This document shows, piece after piece, positions 43,412-51,770 of a stretch of 64,000 bases of DNA. Below the pieces are notes generated by a model. That model had not been told where the DNA came from and made no database searches. It worked only from the letters and a program-made list of their open reading frames with translations. Made by a program: the position numbers and the translations under genes. Source of the stretch: Streptomyces massasporeus (lineage in GTDB: Bacteria > Actinomycetota > Actinomycetes > Streptomycetales > Streptomycetaceae); NCBI RefSeq assembly GCF_014648995.1, contig NZ_BMSE01000019.1, forward strand, positions 102,190 through 166,189, given 5' to 3'. Position 1 is the first letter of the stretch. Every line of letters starts with the position of its first letter.

Positions 43412-44968
43412 TCAGCCCTTCGAGAACATGCCGAGCATGCGGCGGGTCACGGCGAATCCGCCGAAGATGTTGATGCTCGCCAGCAGGATCGCGGCGAACG
43501 ACAGCACGGTGACGGCCGTGTCCCCGTGCCCGATCTGCAGCAGCGCGCCGACCACGACGATGCCGGAGATGGCGTTGGTGACCGACATCAGCGGGGTGTG
43601 CAGCGCGTGGTGCACATTGCCGATGACGTAGAAGCCGATCACGATCGCCAGGACGAACACCGTGAAGTGGCCGAGGAGTTCGCTCGGCGAGAGGGCCGTC
43701 ACCAGGAACAGCGCGAGTGCTCCCACGCCGACCAGGGCGTAGGAGGACCAGGCCGGACGGGCGGACTTCGCCGGTGTCTCGGCAGGCGCGGGTTCCGGCT
43801 CCTTCGCCGCGACGGGGGCGGGGGCGGCGGACACCTGGACGGGGGGCGGGGGCCAGGTCTTCTCGCCCTCGCGGACCACGGTGATCGAGCGCTGCACCAC
43901 GTCGTCGAAGTCGAGGACGAGCCGGCCGTCCTTGCCGGGCGTGAGCAGCTTCAGCAGGTTGACGATGTTCGTGCCGTACAACTGCGAGGCCTGGGCGGGG
44001 AGCCGGCCGGGCAGGTCGGTGTAGCCGATGATCGTCACGTCGTTGTCGGTGACGACGGCCTTCCCGGCGACCGTGCCCTCGACGTTGCCGCCCTGGGAGG
44101 CCGCCATGTCGACGATCACGCTGCCGGGCTTCATGCGCGCCACGTCCTCGGCGGTGATCAGCCTCGGCGCCGGGCGGCCCGGGATGAGCGCGGTGGTGAT
44201 GATGATGTCGACGTCGGCGGCCTGCTCGGCGTACAACTGCGCGGCGAGCCGGTTGTAGTCGTCCGAGGTGGCCTTGGCGTAGCCGTCGGCGCTCACCTCC
44301 TGCTCGGCGGTCACCGTCAGGAACTCGCCGCCCAGGGACCGCACCTGCTCGGCCACTTCGGGCCGCGGGTCGGTGGCGCGGACGACGGCGCCGAGGCTGC
44401 GGGCCGCGCCGACCGCCGCGAGTCCGGCCACCCCGGCCCCGGCCACCAGCACCTTGGCGGGCGGCACCTTGCCGGCGGCGGTGACCTGGCCGGTGAAGAA
44501 GCGTCCGAAGGCGTGCGCGGCCTCGACCACGGCACGGTACCCGGCGATGTTCGCCATCGAGCTGAGGACGTCCAGGGACTGCGCGCGCGAGATCCGCGGC
44601 ACGGCGTCCATGGCGAGCACGGTGATCGGACGGCGTGCCAGTTCCTCGACCAGTTCGGGGTTGAGGGCCGGGCTGATCAGCGCGATCAGCGTCGCCCCGT
44701 CGCGCAGCCGGCCGATCTCCTCGCTCGAGGGGGCGTTGACCTTCAGCAGGATGTCCGCCTGCCACGGGTCGCCGAGCCGGGCTCCGGCCTCCTCGTAGGC
44801 CGCGTCGGAGAAGCGGGACGAGGCTCCCGCTCCCGGTTCGACCGTCACGTCGTACCCGAGCGCGACGAGTCTCCCCACGGTGGCCGGCGTCGCCGCCACC
44901 CTGGTCTCGCCCGCAGTGGATTCGGCCGGTATGCCGATCCCCTGGGGTTGCGGTTCCGCTGGGACCAT
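43412..44968 (-). CDS. pntA: NAD(P) transhydrogenase subunit alpha
   Basis: A 518-aa subunit fused in one chain. It comprises the NAD-binding domain related to alanine dehydrogenase (GETRVAATPATVGRL, VLVAGAGVAGLAAVGAARSLGA), a Pro/Ala/Glu linker of about 45 residues, then four membrane helices at the C-terminus. Some actinobacteria split this subunit into two genes; here it is whole. The ATG at 44968 has GGGAGAGG upstream. It is co-transcribed with pntB. Confidence 0.94.
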   Translation of the reverse strand: MVPAEPQPQGIGIPAESTAGETRVAATPATVGRLVALGYDVTVEPGAGASSRFSDAAYEEAGARLGDPWQADILLKVNAPSSEEIGRLRDGATLIALISPALNPELVEELARRPITVLAMDAVPRISRAQSLDVLSSMANIAGYRAVVEAAHAFGRFFTGQVTAAGKVPPAKVLVAGAGVAGLAAVGAARSLGAVVRATDPRPEVAEQVRSLGGEFLTVTAEQEVSADGYAKATSDDYNRLAAQLYAEQAADVDIIITTALIPGRPAPRLITAEDVARMKPGSVIVDMAASQGGNVEGTVAGKAVVTDNDVTIIGYTDLPGRLPAQASQLYGTNIVNLLKLLTPGKDGRLVLDFDDVVQRSITVVREGEKTWPPPPVQVSAAPAPVAAKEPEPAPAETPAKSARPAWSSYALVGVGALALFLVTALSPSELLGHFTVFVLAIVIGFYVIGNVHHALHTPLMSVTNAISGIVVVGALLQIGHGDTAVTVLSFAAILLASINIFGGFAVTRRMLGMFSKG

Positions 44969-45187
44969 CGTCTGCCTCTCCCGTCGTTCGACTGCCTGTC
45001 CTCCTTGGTGCCCGCATCCTGCACGTTCGACGCGGCATCCGTGGCGGGCCGTGGTCACATGGCCGAGGAGGTCGTCCTCACACCGCCGAGGGGTTGCCGA
45101 ACGGCGTGTTCGGGGGTATCAGTGTGCCGCGCGGGGCGGAAAGAGTCCTGTGATGCGACGCGACACGGCCGGGCGCAGACTGTTGTC

Positions 45188-46798
45188 GTGACTAGCACGC
45201 GCCCGGGGCGCGGCGAGGCCGCGACCCCTTCCCCATCCGCACCGCATCAAAGTGTCGCGCTGGCGGCGATGATGTTCGCCGTCGCCATGACCTTCATCGA
45301 CCAGACCATCGTGTCGATCGCGGCTCCGGACATCGTCCGCGAACTGGGTCTGTCGTCCTCCGGCATGCAGTGGGTGGTCAACGCCTATCTGCTGGCCCTC
45401 GCCGCGTTCTTCGCCCTGGGCGGCCGTCTCGCGGACCTCTACGGGCCGCGCCGGGTCGTCGTCATCGGCACGCTGGTGTTCGTCGTGTCGTCGGTGCTGT
45501 GCGGTTGCGTCCCCGAGGGCGGCGCGGCGCAGGCCTGGCTGATCATCTTCCGTGGCACCCAGGGATTCGGGGCGGCACTGCTGTTCCCGGCGGCCCTGGC
45601 GGTGGTGGTGGCGGTGTTCCCGGTCGAGCGGCGGGGGCGTGCCCTCGCCCTCTTCTTCGGGGTCACCGGCGCGCTGACCGCCATCGGCCCGCTGCTGGGC
45701 GGCTGGCTGACGAACTGGACCTGGCGGGCCGTGTTCTGGGTCAACGTGCCCGTGGCGATCGTGGCGCTGGTCCTCACGGCGATGGCGCACATCTCCGACC
45801 GGCGGCGGTCCGGCACCCTGGACGTCCCGGGCGCGGTCCTGATCGCGGCCGGCATGGGGCTGAGCGTGCTCGGCTTCCAGCAGGCCTGGTCCTGGGGCTG
45901 GGACAGCTGGGCGACCTGGGTGTGCATCGCGGGCGGCCTGGCGGTGCTGGCCGGGTTCGTGCGCTTCGAGCGTGGGGTGGAGCATCCGCTGATCGATCTG
46001 CGGGTCTTCCGCGACAGAGCGTTCAGCGTCGACGCGCTGGTGTTGTTCTTCGCGATGCTCGCGTTCGTCCCGCTGTTCTTCTTCGCCTCCGTCTACGCCC
46101 AGGTGTCGCTGAGCGCCTCGCCGAACCAGGCGGCGCTGTTCCTGCTGTACATCTTCGTGGGCTTCGCGATCGCCTCCCAGTGGGGCGGCCGGATCCTCGA
46201 CAAGAAGGGCGCCAGGCCCGCGCTGAAAATGGGCGGGGTGGTGGGCGCCGTCGGGTTCGCGCTCTGGGCGGGCGAACTCACCAACCTGACCATGCACGAC
46301 CAGTGGCTCTACGCGGCGCTCGCCGGGGCCGGTATCGGTTTCATCCTGGCGCCGGCGTCGACGGACGCCGTGAACCGGGCCATCGGCACCTCCTACGGCG
46401 AGGTCACCGGCATCACCCAGACGGTGCGCAACTTCGCGGCCAGCGTGGGCATGGCGATCTACGGCACGATCCTGACGCACGTCACGACCGACAACGTCAC
46501 GGGCACCCTGGAGTCCCGCGGCGTGCCCGCCGGGACGGCGCAGAGCACGGCGCGCGACGTCACCGAATCGATCACGGGCAACGGCGACGCCCGGCCGCCC
46601 ACCGGCACCGGCCCCGCGGCCGAGGCGACCCGGGACGCGATGTCCGCGATCCGCATGGACTTCGCCGAAGCGAACCAGTGGGTGTTCTACGGCATGGCCA
46701 TCGCCCTGGGCATCGCCTTCCTGTGCGCCCTGCGGCACCCGGGCGACAAGGTGGACGCGAACGCGAAGCTGGAGGAGCCGACCACCCAGGCCCGCTGA
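45188..46798 (+). CDS. MFS drug:H+ antiporter, DHA2 family
   Basis: A 536-aa, 14-helix exporter of the EmrB/QacA type. Marks include MTFIDQTIVSIAAPDIVRE (motif D1-like) and GGRLADLYGPRRVVV (motif A) followed by FRGTQGFGAALLFPAALAV (motif B); helices 13-14 lie at the C-terminus. The frame is open far upstream, but the conserved N-terminus starts soon after the GTG at 45188, which has CAGACT 6 bases before it (possible leaderless -10). It is divergent from pntAB. No adjacent TetR/MarR regulator, so the substrate is unknown. Confidence 0.9.
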   Translation: MTSTRPGRGEAATPSPSAPHQSVALAAMMFAVAMTFIDQTIVSIAAPDIVRELGLSSSGMQWVVNAYLLALAAFFALGGRLADLYGPRRVVVIGTLVFVVSSVLCGCVPEGGAAQAWLIIFRGTQGFGAALLFPAALAVVVAVFPVERRGRALALFFGVTGALTAIGPLLGGWLTNWTWRAVFWVNVPVAIVALVLTAMAHISDRRRSGTLDVPGAVLIAAGMGLSVLGFQQAWSWGWDSWATWVCIAGGLAVLAGFVRFERGVEHPLIDLRVFRDRAFSVDALVLFFAMLAFVPLFFFASVYAQVSLSASPNQAALFLLYIFVGFAIASQWGGRILDKKGARPALKMGGVVGAVGFALWAGELTNLTMHDQWLYAALAGAGIGFILAPASTDAVNRAIGTSYGEVTGITQTVRNFAASVGMAIYGTILTHVTTDNVTGTLESRGVPAGTAQSTARDVTESITGNGDARPPTGTGPAAEATRDAMSAIRMDFAEANQWVFYGMAIALGIAFLCALRHPGDKVDANAKLEEPTTQAR

Positions 46799-46810
46799 CG
46801 CGCCCGTCAG
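46795..46810. terminator. small hairpin between convergent stops
   Basis: CTGACG-cgcc-CGTCAG, a 6-bp stem and 4-base loop holding both stop codons of the convergent MFS and VOC genes; the geometry is the same as at 9643-9658. Confidence 0.3.
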
Positions 46811-47262
46811 GAGGCGAACGACTCGTCCGTGCGCTCCTGGATCTGCTGCGGCGTCAGGTCCTCGATGGTCTGCGAGATCATCCAGAGGTGGCCGAACGGG
46901 TCGGCGATGCGGCCCCCGCGCTGCCCGTAGTGCTGGTCGGCGACGGGGTACACCACCGTCGCCCCGCCCCGCAGCATTGCCTCGGCCACGGCGTCGGCGT
47001 CGGGCACGTCGAGCGCCATGATCACGGGGCTGCCGCCGAGGGACGTCGGCGCCGGGTCGGCGGTGTCGGCGTCCTTGACCGCGATCGTGGTGCCGCCCAG
47101 TCGCAGCATCGCGTGCACGATCGTGCCGTCGGGGCCGGTGTACCTCTCGATCTCCTCGGCGCCGAGGGTGTCCCGGTAGAAGTCGATCGCCCGGGCTCCG
47201 TCGGAGACCACGAGGCGGGCGTGGAGGCGGGTGACGGCCGGTGTGCCGTTTGCATGCGTCAT
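46807..47262 (-). CDS. VOC-family protein, PhnB-like
   Basis: A 151-aa paired-domain VOC protein of the PhnB/glyoxalase subgroup. Marks are LVVSDGARAIDFYRDTLGAEE, PDGTIVHAMLRLGGTTI and the ending QRGGRIADPFGHLWMISQ. It stands 65 bases downstream of an AraC-type regulator in the same direction, so the two are likely one operon. Function of this subgroup is unclear; some bind metal but many lack proven catalysis. The ATG at 47262 gives a normal length. Confidence 0.9.
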   Translation of the reverse strand: MTHANGTPAVTRLHARLVVSDGARAIDFYRDTLGAEEIERYTGPDGTIVHAMLRLGGTTIAVKDADTADPAPTSLGGSPVIMALDVPDADAVAEAMLRGGATVVYPVADQHYGQRGGRIADPFGHLWMISQTIEDLTPQQIQERTDESFAS

Positions 47263-47327
47263 GCCTTCAGGATCGCGGGTTTCCGGCGGCGTGGATTGTA
47301 GAAAACCGCCGGCCCGGACGGGGTCCG

Positions 47328-48170
47328 TCAGCCGCCGAGCGGAACGTGGTTGCGTTCGTGCGGCGAGCGCGGTGCGTACGCGGTCGGGGTGATGCCGGCG
47401 AACGCGCGGAACTCGTGGATCAGATGCGCCTGGTCGTGGTAGCCGCAGTTCGCCGCGAGGAGCGCCCAGTCCGGTGGCCCGTGCCCGGCGTTCACGTGCC
47501 CCAGCAGCCGTTGGAAGCGCCGGATGCGCGCGTACCGCTTGGGCGGGAATCCCAGGTGCTCGGTGCAGCCGCGGGCCAGCCGTCTCGCGGTCCAGCCGAG
47601 CCGGTCGGCGACCTCGCCCACGGGGGTGCCCTTGTCGAGCAGCGCCGCGGCGAGCCGTACCGCCGGGTCCGGCTCCAGCGGGCGCCGCGCCCGGTCCGTC
47701 AGGGCCGTCTCCAGTACCCGGAGTCCGGCCCGGGGGCCACCGGCTGCCACGGCTTCGAGCAGTCGCTCGCGCAGCACCGCGCCGTCCGTGCCCCACAGGT
47801 CGTCGAGGCCGACGAGCTGGTCGCGGACCTCGGAGACGGGGGCGTCGAGGAAGGGGTGGACACCCGCGGGCCGGAACGCCACCCACAGGACGGCTTGTTG
47901 CTGCGCCGGGTCGATCACGGCCGGCTCCGAGTACGGCCCGTGCAGGGCGGCGCCCCCGGTACGCCGATGGGCGCCCTTCAACGGCGACGAGGACAGGGCG
48001 TCCCCGTCCAGGTTCACCAGCAGCTGCGCCCCGCCGGTGGGCAGGGCCAGCTCGGCGGAGTGCGCGAACCGCCCCTCGACATAGCCCATCGCACCGATCG
48101 CCGCCCCGAGCGCGGGCACCGAGGGCCGCATCGTCAGGGCGACGGGCGACTCCCCCGCCGTACGAGCCAT
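47328..48170 (-). CDS. AraC-family transcriptional regulator
   Basis: A 280-aa regulator with an N-terminal ligand-type domain and a C-terminal double helix-turn-helix (VGEVADRLGWTARRLAR; LAANCGYHDQAHLIHEFRAFAG, then TPTAY). The ATG is set by TAGGCT 6 bases upstream (leaderless). It precedes the VOC gene and probably controls it; it is divergent from the arabinofuranosidase gene across 151 bases, so control of that gene is also possible. Confidence 0.9.
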   Translation of the reverse strand: MARTAGESPVALTMRPSVPALGAAIGAMGYVEGRFAHSAELALPTGGAQLLVNLDGDALSSSPLKGAHRRTGGAALHGPYSEPAVIDPAQQQAVLWVAFRPAGVHPFLDAPVSEVRDQLVGLDDLWGTDGAVLRERLLEAVAAGGPRAGLRVLETALTDRARRPLEPDPAVRLAAALLDKGTPVGEVADRLGWTARRLARGCTEHLGFPPKRYARIRRFQRLLGHVNAGHGPPDWALLAANCGYHDQAHLIHEFRAFAGITPTAYAPRSPHERNHVPLGG

Positions 48171-48176
48171 ACGGCC

Positions 48177-48182
48177 AGCCTA
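48177..48182 (-). promoter_or_regulatory. -10 element TAGGCT of the AraC-type regulator gene
   Basis: On the minus strand TAGGCT is followed by 6 bases and the ATG at 48170. Confidence 0.5.
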
Positions 48183-48321
48183 CGACCGCGCACCGCAGCG
48201 GCAGCCACATCGCTCCTCCGGCCTGTACGAACCGTTGACGACGGTAGGAGCCCCCCTTATCTTCTGACCCACTCACGATCGAATCCACGAACCACGTTCG
48301 AAATAACGGACAGGAATTCCC

Positions 48322-49764
48322 TTGAGACGTATGGCCGTACGGCTGCTCCTGGCCGTCCTCGTGACCCTCGCGACCTGTCTGGCGGGCGCGCCCGCGCAGG
48401 CCGCCGCGCCCGACTCCCCCGCCGTCACCCACACCAACCCGATCGCGGAGAAGCGGGCCGACCCGCACATCGTCAAACACACCGACGGCTACTACTACTT
48501 CACCGCGACCGTCCCCGAGTACGACCGCATCGTGCTGCGCCGGGCGACCACCATCCAGGGGCTGAAGTCGGCCCCCGAGACGACCATCTGGACCAAGCAC
48601 GCCAGCGGTGCGATGGGCGCCCACATCTGGGCGCCGGAGATCCACTTCATCGACGGCAAGTGGTACGTGTACTTCGCGGCCGGCGCCACCGACGACGTGT
48701 GGGCGATCCGGATGTACGTCCTGGAGGGCACGGGCGCCAACCCGCTCACCGCCGCCTGGACCGAGAAGGGGCAGATCAGGACCCAGTGGGAGAGCTTCTC
48801 CCTGGACGCCACGACGTTCGTCGTGAACGGCGTGCGCTATCTGGCCTGGGCGCAGCGCGACCCGTCGGTGAACAACAACACCGACGTCTACCTCGCGAAG
48901 ATGGCCAACCCCTGGACCATCACCGGCACTCCGGTGATGCTGTCGCGGCCCACCCACTCCTGGGAGACCGTGGGCTACAAGGTCAACGAGGGCCCGGCCG
49001 TCATCCAGCACGGCGGCAAGGTGTTCCTGACGTACTCCGCGAGCGCCACCGACGCCAACTACTGCCTGGGCATGCTCACCGCCTCCGCGAGCGCGAACCT
49101 GCTCAGCCAGGCGTCGTGGAGCAAGAGCGCCACCCCGGTCTTCACGAGCAGCGCTGCGACCAGCCAGTACGGTCCGGGGCACAACTCCTTCACCGTCTCC
49201 GAGGACGGAAAGAGCGACATCCTCGTCTACCACGACCGCGGCTACAAGGACATCAGCGGCGACCCGCTCGACGACCCCAACCGCCGCACCCGCGTGCAGA
49301 AGGTCTACTGGAACGCCGACGGCACCCCGAACTTCGGGATCCCCGTGGCGGACGGGGTCACCCCGCAGCGCTTCTCCTCGTACAACTTCCCGGACCGCTT
49401 CGTGCGCCACTACGACTACCGGGCACGGATCGAGGCCGGCGTCACCAAGCTCGCCGACTCGCAGTTCCGCGTAGTGCCGGGCCTCGCCGGCAGCGGGACC
49501 GTCTCCCTGGAGTCGGCCAACTTCCCCGGCTACTACCTGCGGCACAAGAACTTCGAGGTGTGGCTGGAGAAGAACGACGGCAGCACGCGGTTCGCGTCCG
49601 ACGCGACCTTCCGGCAGCGCGCCGGACTCGCGGACCCGGCCGGTGTGTCGTACGAGTCCTCCAACTACCCGGGGCGATACGTCCGCCACTGGGAGTACCT
49701 GCTGGACGTGCAGGCGGTGAGCACCGCGACCGACCGGGCGGACGCCACCTTCCACGCCCAGTGA
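48322..49764 (+). CDS. secreted GH43 alpha-L-arabinofuranosidase with AbfB domain
   Basis: A 480-aa secreted enzyme. The signal peptide (RRMAVRLLLAVLVTLATCLAGAPAQA) is split by a twin-arginine-free basic start. Next is a five-bladed GH43 domain (NPIAEKRADPHIVKHTDGYYYF with the expected catalytic Asp, HIWAPEIHFIDGKWYVYF). A C-terminal AbfB/CBM42 arabinose-binding trefoil follows (SSYNFPDRFVRHYDYRARIE; SANFPGYYLRHKNFEVWLE; SSNYPGRYVRHWEYLLDV). It removes arabinose from arabinoxylan or arabinan. The start is TTG at 48322 with AGGAA 6 bases upstream; the ATG at 48331 is the alternative. Confidence 0.93.
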   Translation: MRRMAVRLLLAVLVTLATCLAGAPAQAAAPDSPAVTHTNPIAEKRADPHIVKHTDGYYYFTATVPEYDRIVLRRATTIQGLKSAPETTIWTKHASGAMGAHIWAPEIHFIDGKWYVYFAAGATDDVWAIRMYVLEGTGANPLTAAWTEKGQIRTQWESFSLDATTFVVNGVRYLAWAQRDPSVNNNTDVYLAKMANPWTITGTPVMLSRPTHSWETVGYKVNEGPAVIQHGGKVFLTYSASATDANYCLGMLTASASANLLSQASWSKSATPVFTSSAATSQYGPGHNSFTVSEDGKSDILVYHDRGYKDISGDPLDDPNRRTRVQKVYWNADGTPNFGIPVADGVTPQRFSSYNFPDRFVRHYDYRARIEAGVTKLADSQFRVVPGLAGSGTVSLESANFPGYYLRHKNFEVWLEKNDGSTRFASDATFRQRAGLADPAGVSYESSNYPGRYVRHWEYLLDVQAVSTATDRADATFHAQ

Positions 49765-49784
49765 CGGCACGGTAAATGCGCGTA

Positions 49785-49825
49785 ATGCCCTGAATGTCTT
49801 GCCGAGGGACGGGCACTCAGGGCAT
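49785..49825. promoter_or_regulatory. 9-bp inverted repeat immediately before the pyruvyltransferase-like gene
   Basis: ATGCCCTGA (49785-49793) and TCAGGGCAT (49817-49825) are perfect complements around a 23-base loop; the right arm abuts the GTG at 49826. It may be a terminator for the GH43 gene, an operator, or a structure controlling the start. Confidence 0.45.
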
Positions 49826-50752
49826 GTGCACACACAAGAGGGCAAGCGACCGCGCAGGGTGCTGCTCACCGGCTGGTTCAGCTTCCGGGACAGGGAGGCG
49901 ACCGCCGGTGACGTGCTGGCCCTGCGCCGGGTGGAGGACGTCATGCGGGGGACGGGCATCCCCTACGACGTCGCCTGGAGTCCCCGTTTCCGTCCGGAGG
50001 CGCTGCATCTGGACCGGCTCTGGCCCGAGGACTACACCCACCTGGTGTTCGTGTGCGGCCCGCTGCACGGGCCGCAGGTGGAGGAGCTGCACCGGCGGTT
50101 CGCGCACTGCGTGCGGATCGCCGTCGGCACCTCCGTGATCGACCCCGGCAGCTCGGCGGTGACCGGCTTCCACCGGGTGCTGCCCCGGGACGGGCCGGAC
50201 AGCGAGCCGGTGGAGGACCTCGCGGCCCGCGCCCCGGACGTACCGGCGCGGCCCGTCGTCGGGGTGATCCTCGCGCACGGGCAGCACGAGTACGGGCAGC
50301 TGCGTCGGCACGGGCAGGTCGCCGAGGAGGTGACGCGCTGGCTGGCCGCGAAGGACTGCGGCCGCCTGGAGCTGGAGACCCGGCTGGACACGCACGACTG
50401 GCACCTGAGCGCGACGCCCGCACAGCTGCAGTCCGTGCTGGCCCGGCTGGACCTCGTCGTCACCGACCGGCTGCACGGGCTGGTGATCGCGCTGCGGGTC
50501 GGCACACCCGTGCTGGCCGTCGACCCGGTCGCGGGCGGTGCCAAGCTGACCGCGCAGGCCCGTGCCTGCGGCTGGCCGGCGCTGGTGCCCGCCGAGCGGC
50601 TGGACGTGCGCCAGTTGGACCGCTGGTGGGACTGGTGCCTGACCGGCGGACGGGTGGCCGCGCGGCAGATCCGCGACGGGTTCCGCGAGGGCACCGTGCC
50701 GGACAGCGCGGACCGGCTCGTCGAGGCGCTGGCACGGCCCGTGCCCGGTTAG
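49826..50752 (+). CDS. polysaccharide pyruvyltransferase-family protein
   Basis: A 308-aa protein. The N-terminal RVLLTGWFSFRDREATAGDVLAL and the C-terminal block LDLVVTDRLHGLVIALRVGTPVLAVDP are the marks of the polysaccharide pyruvyl transferase (PF04230) fold, where TDRLHG...AL is the conserved core. It may decorate a surface glycan. I prefer the GTG at 49826; the open frame to a TTG at 49799 lacks a ribosome site. It is monocistronic by spacing. Confidence 0.75.
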   Translation: MHTQEGKRPRRVLLTGWFSFRDREATAGDVLALRRVEDVMRGTGIPYDVAWSPRFRPEALHLDRLWPEDYTHLVFVCGPLHGPQVEELHRRFAHCVRIAVGTSVIDPGSSAVTGFHRVLPRDGPDSEPVEDLAARAPDVPARPVVGVILAHGQHEYGQLRRHGQVAEEVTRWLAAKDCGRLELETRLDTHDWHLSATPAQLQSVLARLDLVVTDRLHGLVIALRVGTPVLAVDPVAGGAKLTAQARACGWPALVPAERLDVRQLDRWWDWCLTGGRVAARQIRDGFREGTVPDSADRLVEALARPVPG

Positions 50753-50855
50753 CGCGGGGGCCCCACGGGGCACCCGCTTGTACGTCCCCGCCGTACTTCC
50801 CCCGCCGCACGTCCCCCTGAAGGAGAGACGGTCCGGCTGCCCGGAAGGAGAGAGC

Positions 50856-51176
50856 GTGTCCATCGGCAGACTTCCCGAGAACGAGCAGCGCATCCTCGAC
50901 GAGATGGAACGCGCGCTGCGCCGCGACCGCCGCCTCGACCGCAAGCTGCGCACCCACCGGGTGAGCCGCCGCCCCGACCCCGCCCGCGTCCTGGCCCGTC
51001 TGGCCGCCTACCGACCCCGCGTCTGGACCGTGGCGGTCCTGGTCGCGGTGTCGGCCGGGCTGATGGTGGCCGGGATCGTCACGTCCGAGCCGGGGGTGAT
51101 CTGGGCGTTCGCCGCGATATGGCCCCTGACGATGTTCGCCTCCTTCCGGCTGATGTGCCGGTGGTGCGGAAGCTGA
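50856..51176 (+). CDS. DUF3040 membrane protein
   Basis: A 106-aa protein with the family opening LPENEQRILDEMERALRRD, a basic region, then two hydrophobic helices (about 60-78 and 83-100) and a C-terminal CRWCGS. DUF3040 proteins are common small actinobacterial membrane proteins without known function. The GTG at 50856 has GGAAGGAGAG just upstream. It converges with the HAD phosphatase gene 9 bases away. Confidence 0.85.
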   Translation: MSIGRLPENEQRILDEMERALRRDRRLDRKLRTHRVSRRPDPARVLARLAAYRPRVWTVAVLVAVSAGLMVAGIVTSEPGVIWAFAAIWPLTMFASFRLMCRWCGS

Positions 51177-51185
51177 GCCACCCCT

Positions 51186-51770
51186 TCACTCCGGGTCGGC
51201 CGTGAACGCCTCCCGGATGGGGCGTTCGTCGGCGAGGACACGGCCCTTCGGCGGTCCGTCCAGCACCGCGCGGACGGCGGTGAGCAGGTCCGGGGCGACG
51301 TGGTCGGCCCGGGCGGTCTCCGCGGGGCGGGTGTGCCCGTTCGGGACGAGGATGCCGTGGGCGCCCGCACGGCGCGCGGCCTCGGCGCCGGCGGCGGTGG
51401 AGCCGACCACGACGAGTTCGGCGGGCCCGGTGCAGATCCGCCCGCCCGCCCAGAGCAGCATGCCGGGCTGCGGCCGGCGGCAGTGGCACCCGTCGTCGGG
51501 GCCGTGCGGGCAGACGGCGAACACGTCGAAGGGGCCGAGGAGTTCGTCGACGCGGTGGTTGACACGGCGGACGTCGGCGTCGGTGAGCAGTCCGCCCGCG
51601 ACGCCGGGCTGTTCGGTGACGACGCCGGTGCGGATGCCGCGCCCGCGCAGCAGGCCGAGCGCCTCGCGGGCCCCCTCGACGGGACGTACGCGGCCGGGGT
51701 CGGCGTTGTTCGGGACGTTCTCGACGAGCGTGCCGTCGCGGTCGAACAGCACGGTCTTCACCGGGCTCAC
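51186..51770 (-). CDS. HAD-IIIA phosphatase, GmhB/HisB-like
   Basis: A 194-aa HAD enzyme with the nucleophile motif FDRDGTLVENVPNN. A zinc-loop pattern CPHGPDDGCHCRRPQPGML resembles GmhB, which dephosphorylates heptose 1,7-bisphosphate, and histidinol phosphatases. The third motif is VVVGSTAAGAEAARRAGAHG, where the usual Asp pair after VGD is replaced (GSTAAG), so activity may be altered. The GTG start overlaps the upstream glycosyltransferase stop (GTGA). The pair may make or attach a heptose-like sugar (inference). Confidence 0.8.
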   Translation of the reverse strand: MSPVKTVLFDRDGTLVENVPNNADPGRVRPVEGAREALGLLRGRGIRTGVVTEQPGVAGGLLTDADVRRVNHRVDELLGPFDVFAVCPHGPDDGCHCRRPQPGMLLWAGGRICTGPAELVVVGSTAAGAEAARRAGAHGILVPNGHTRPAETARADHVAPDLLTAVRAVLDGPPKGRVLADERPIREAFTADPE

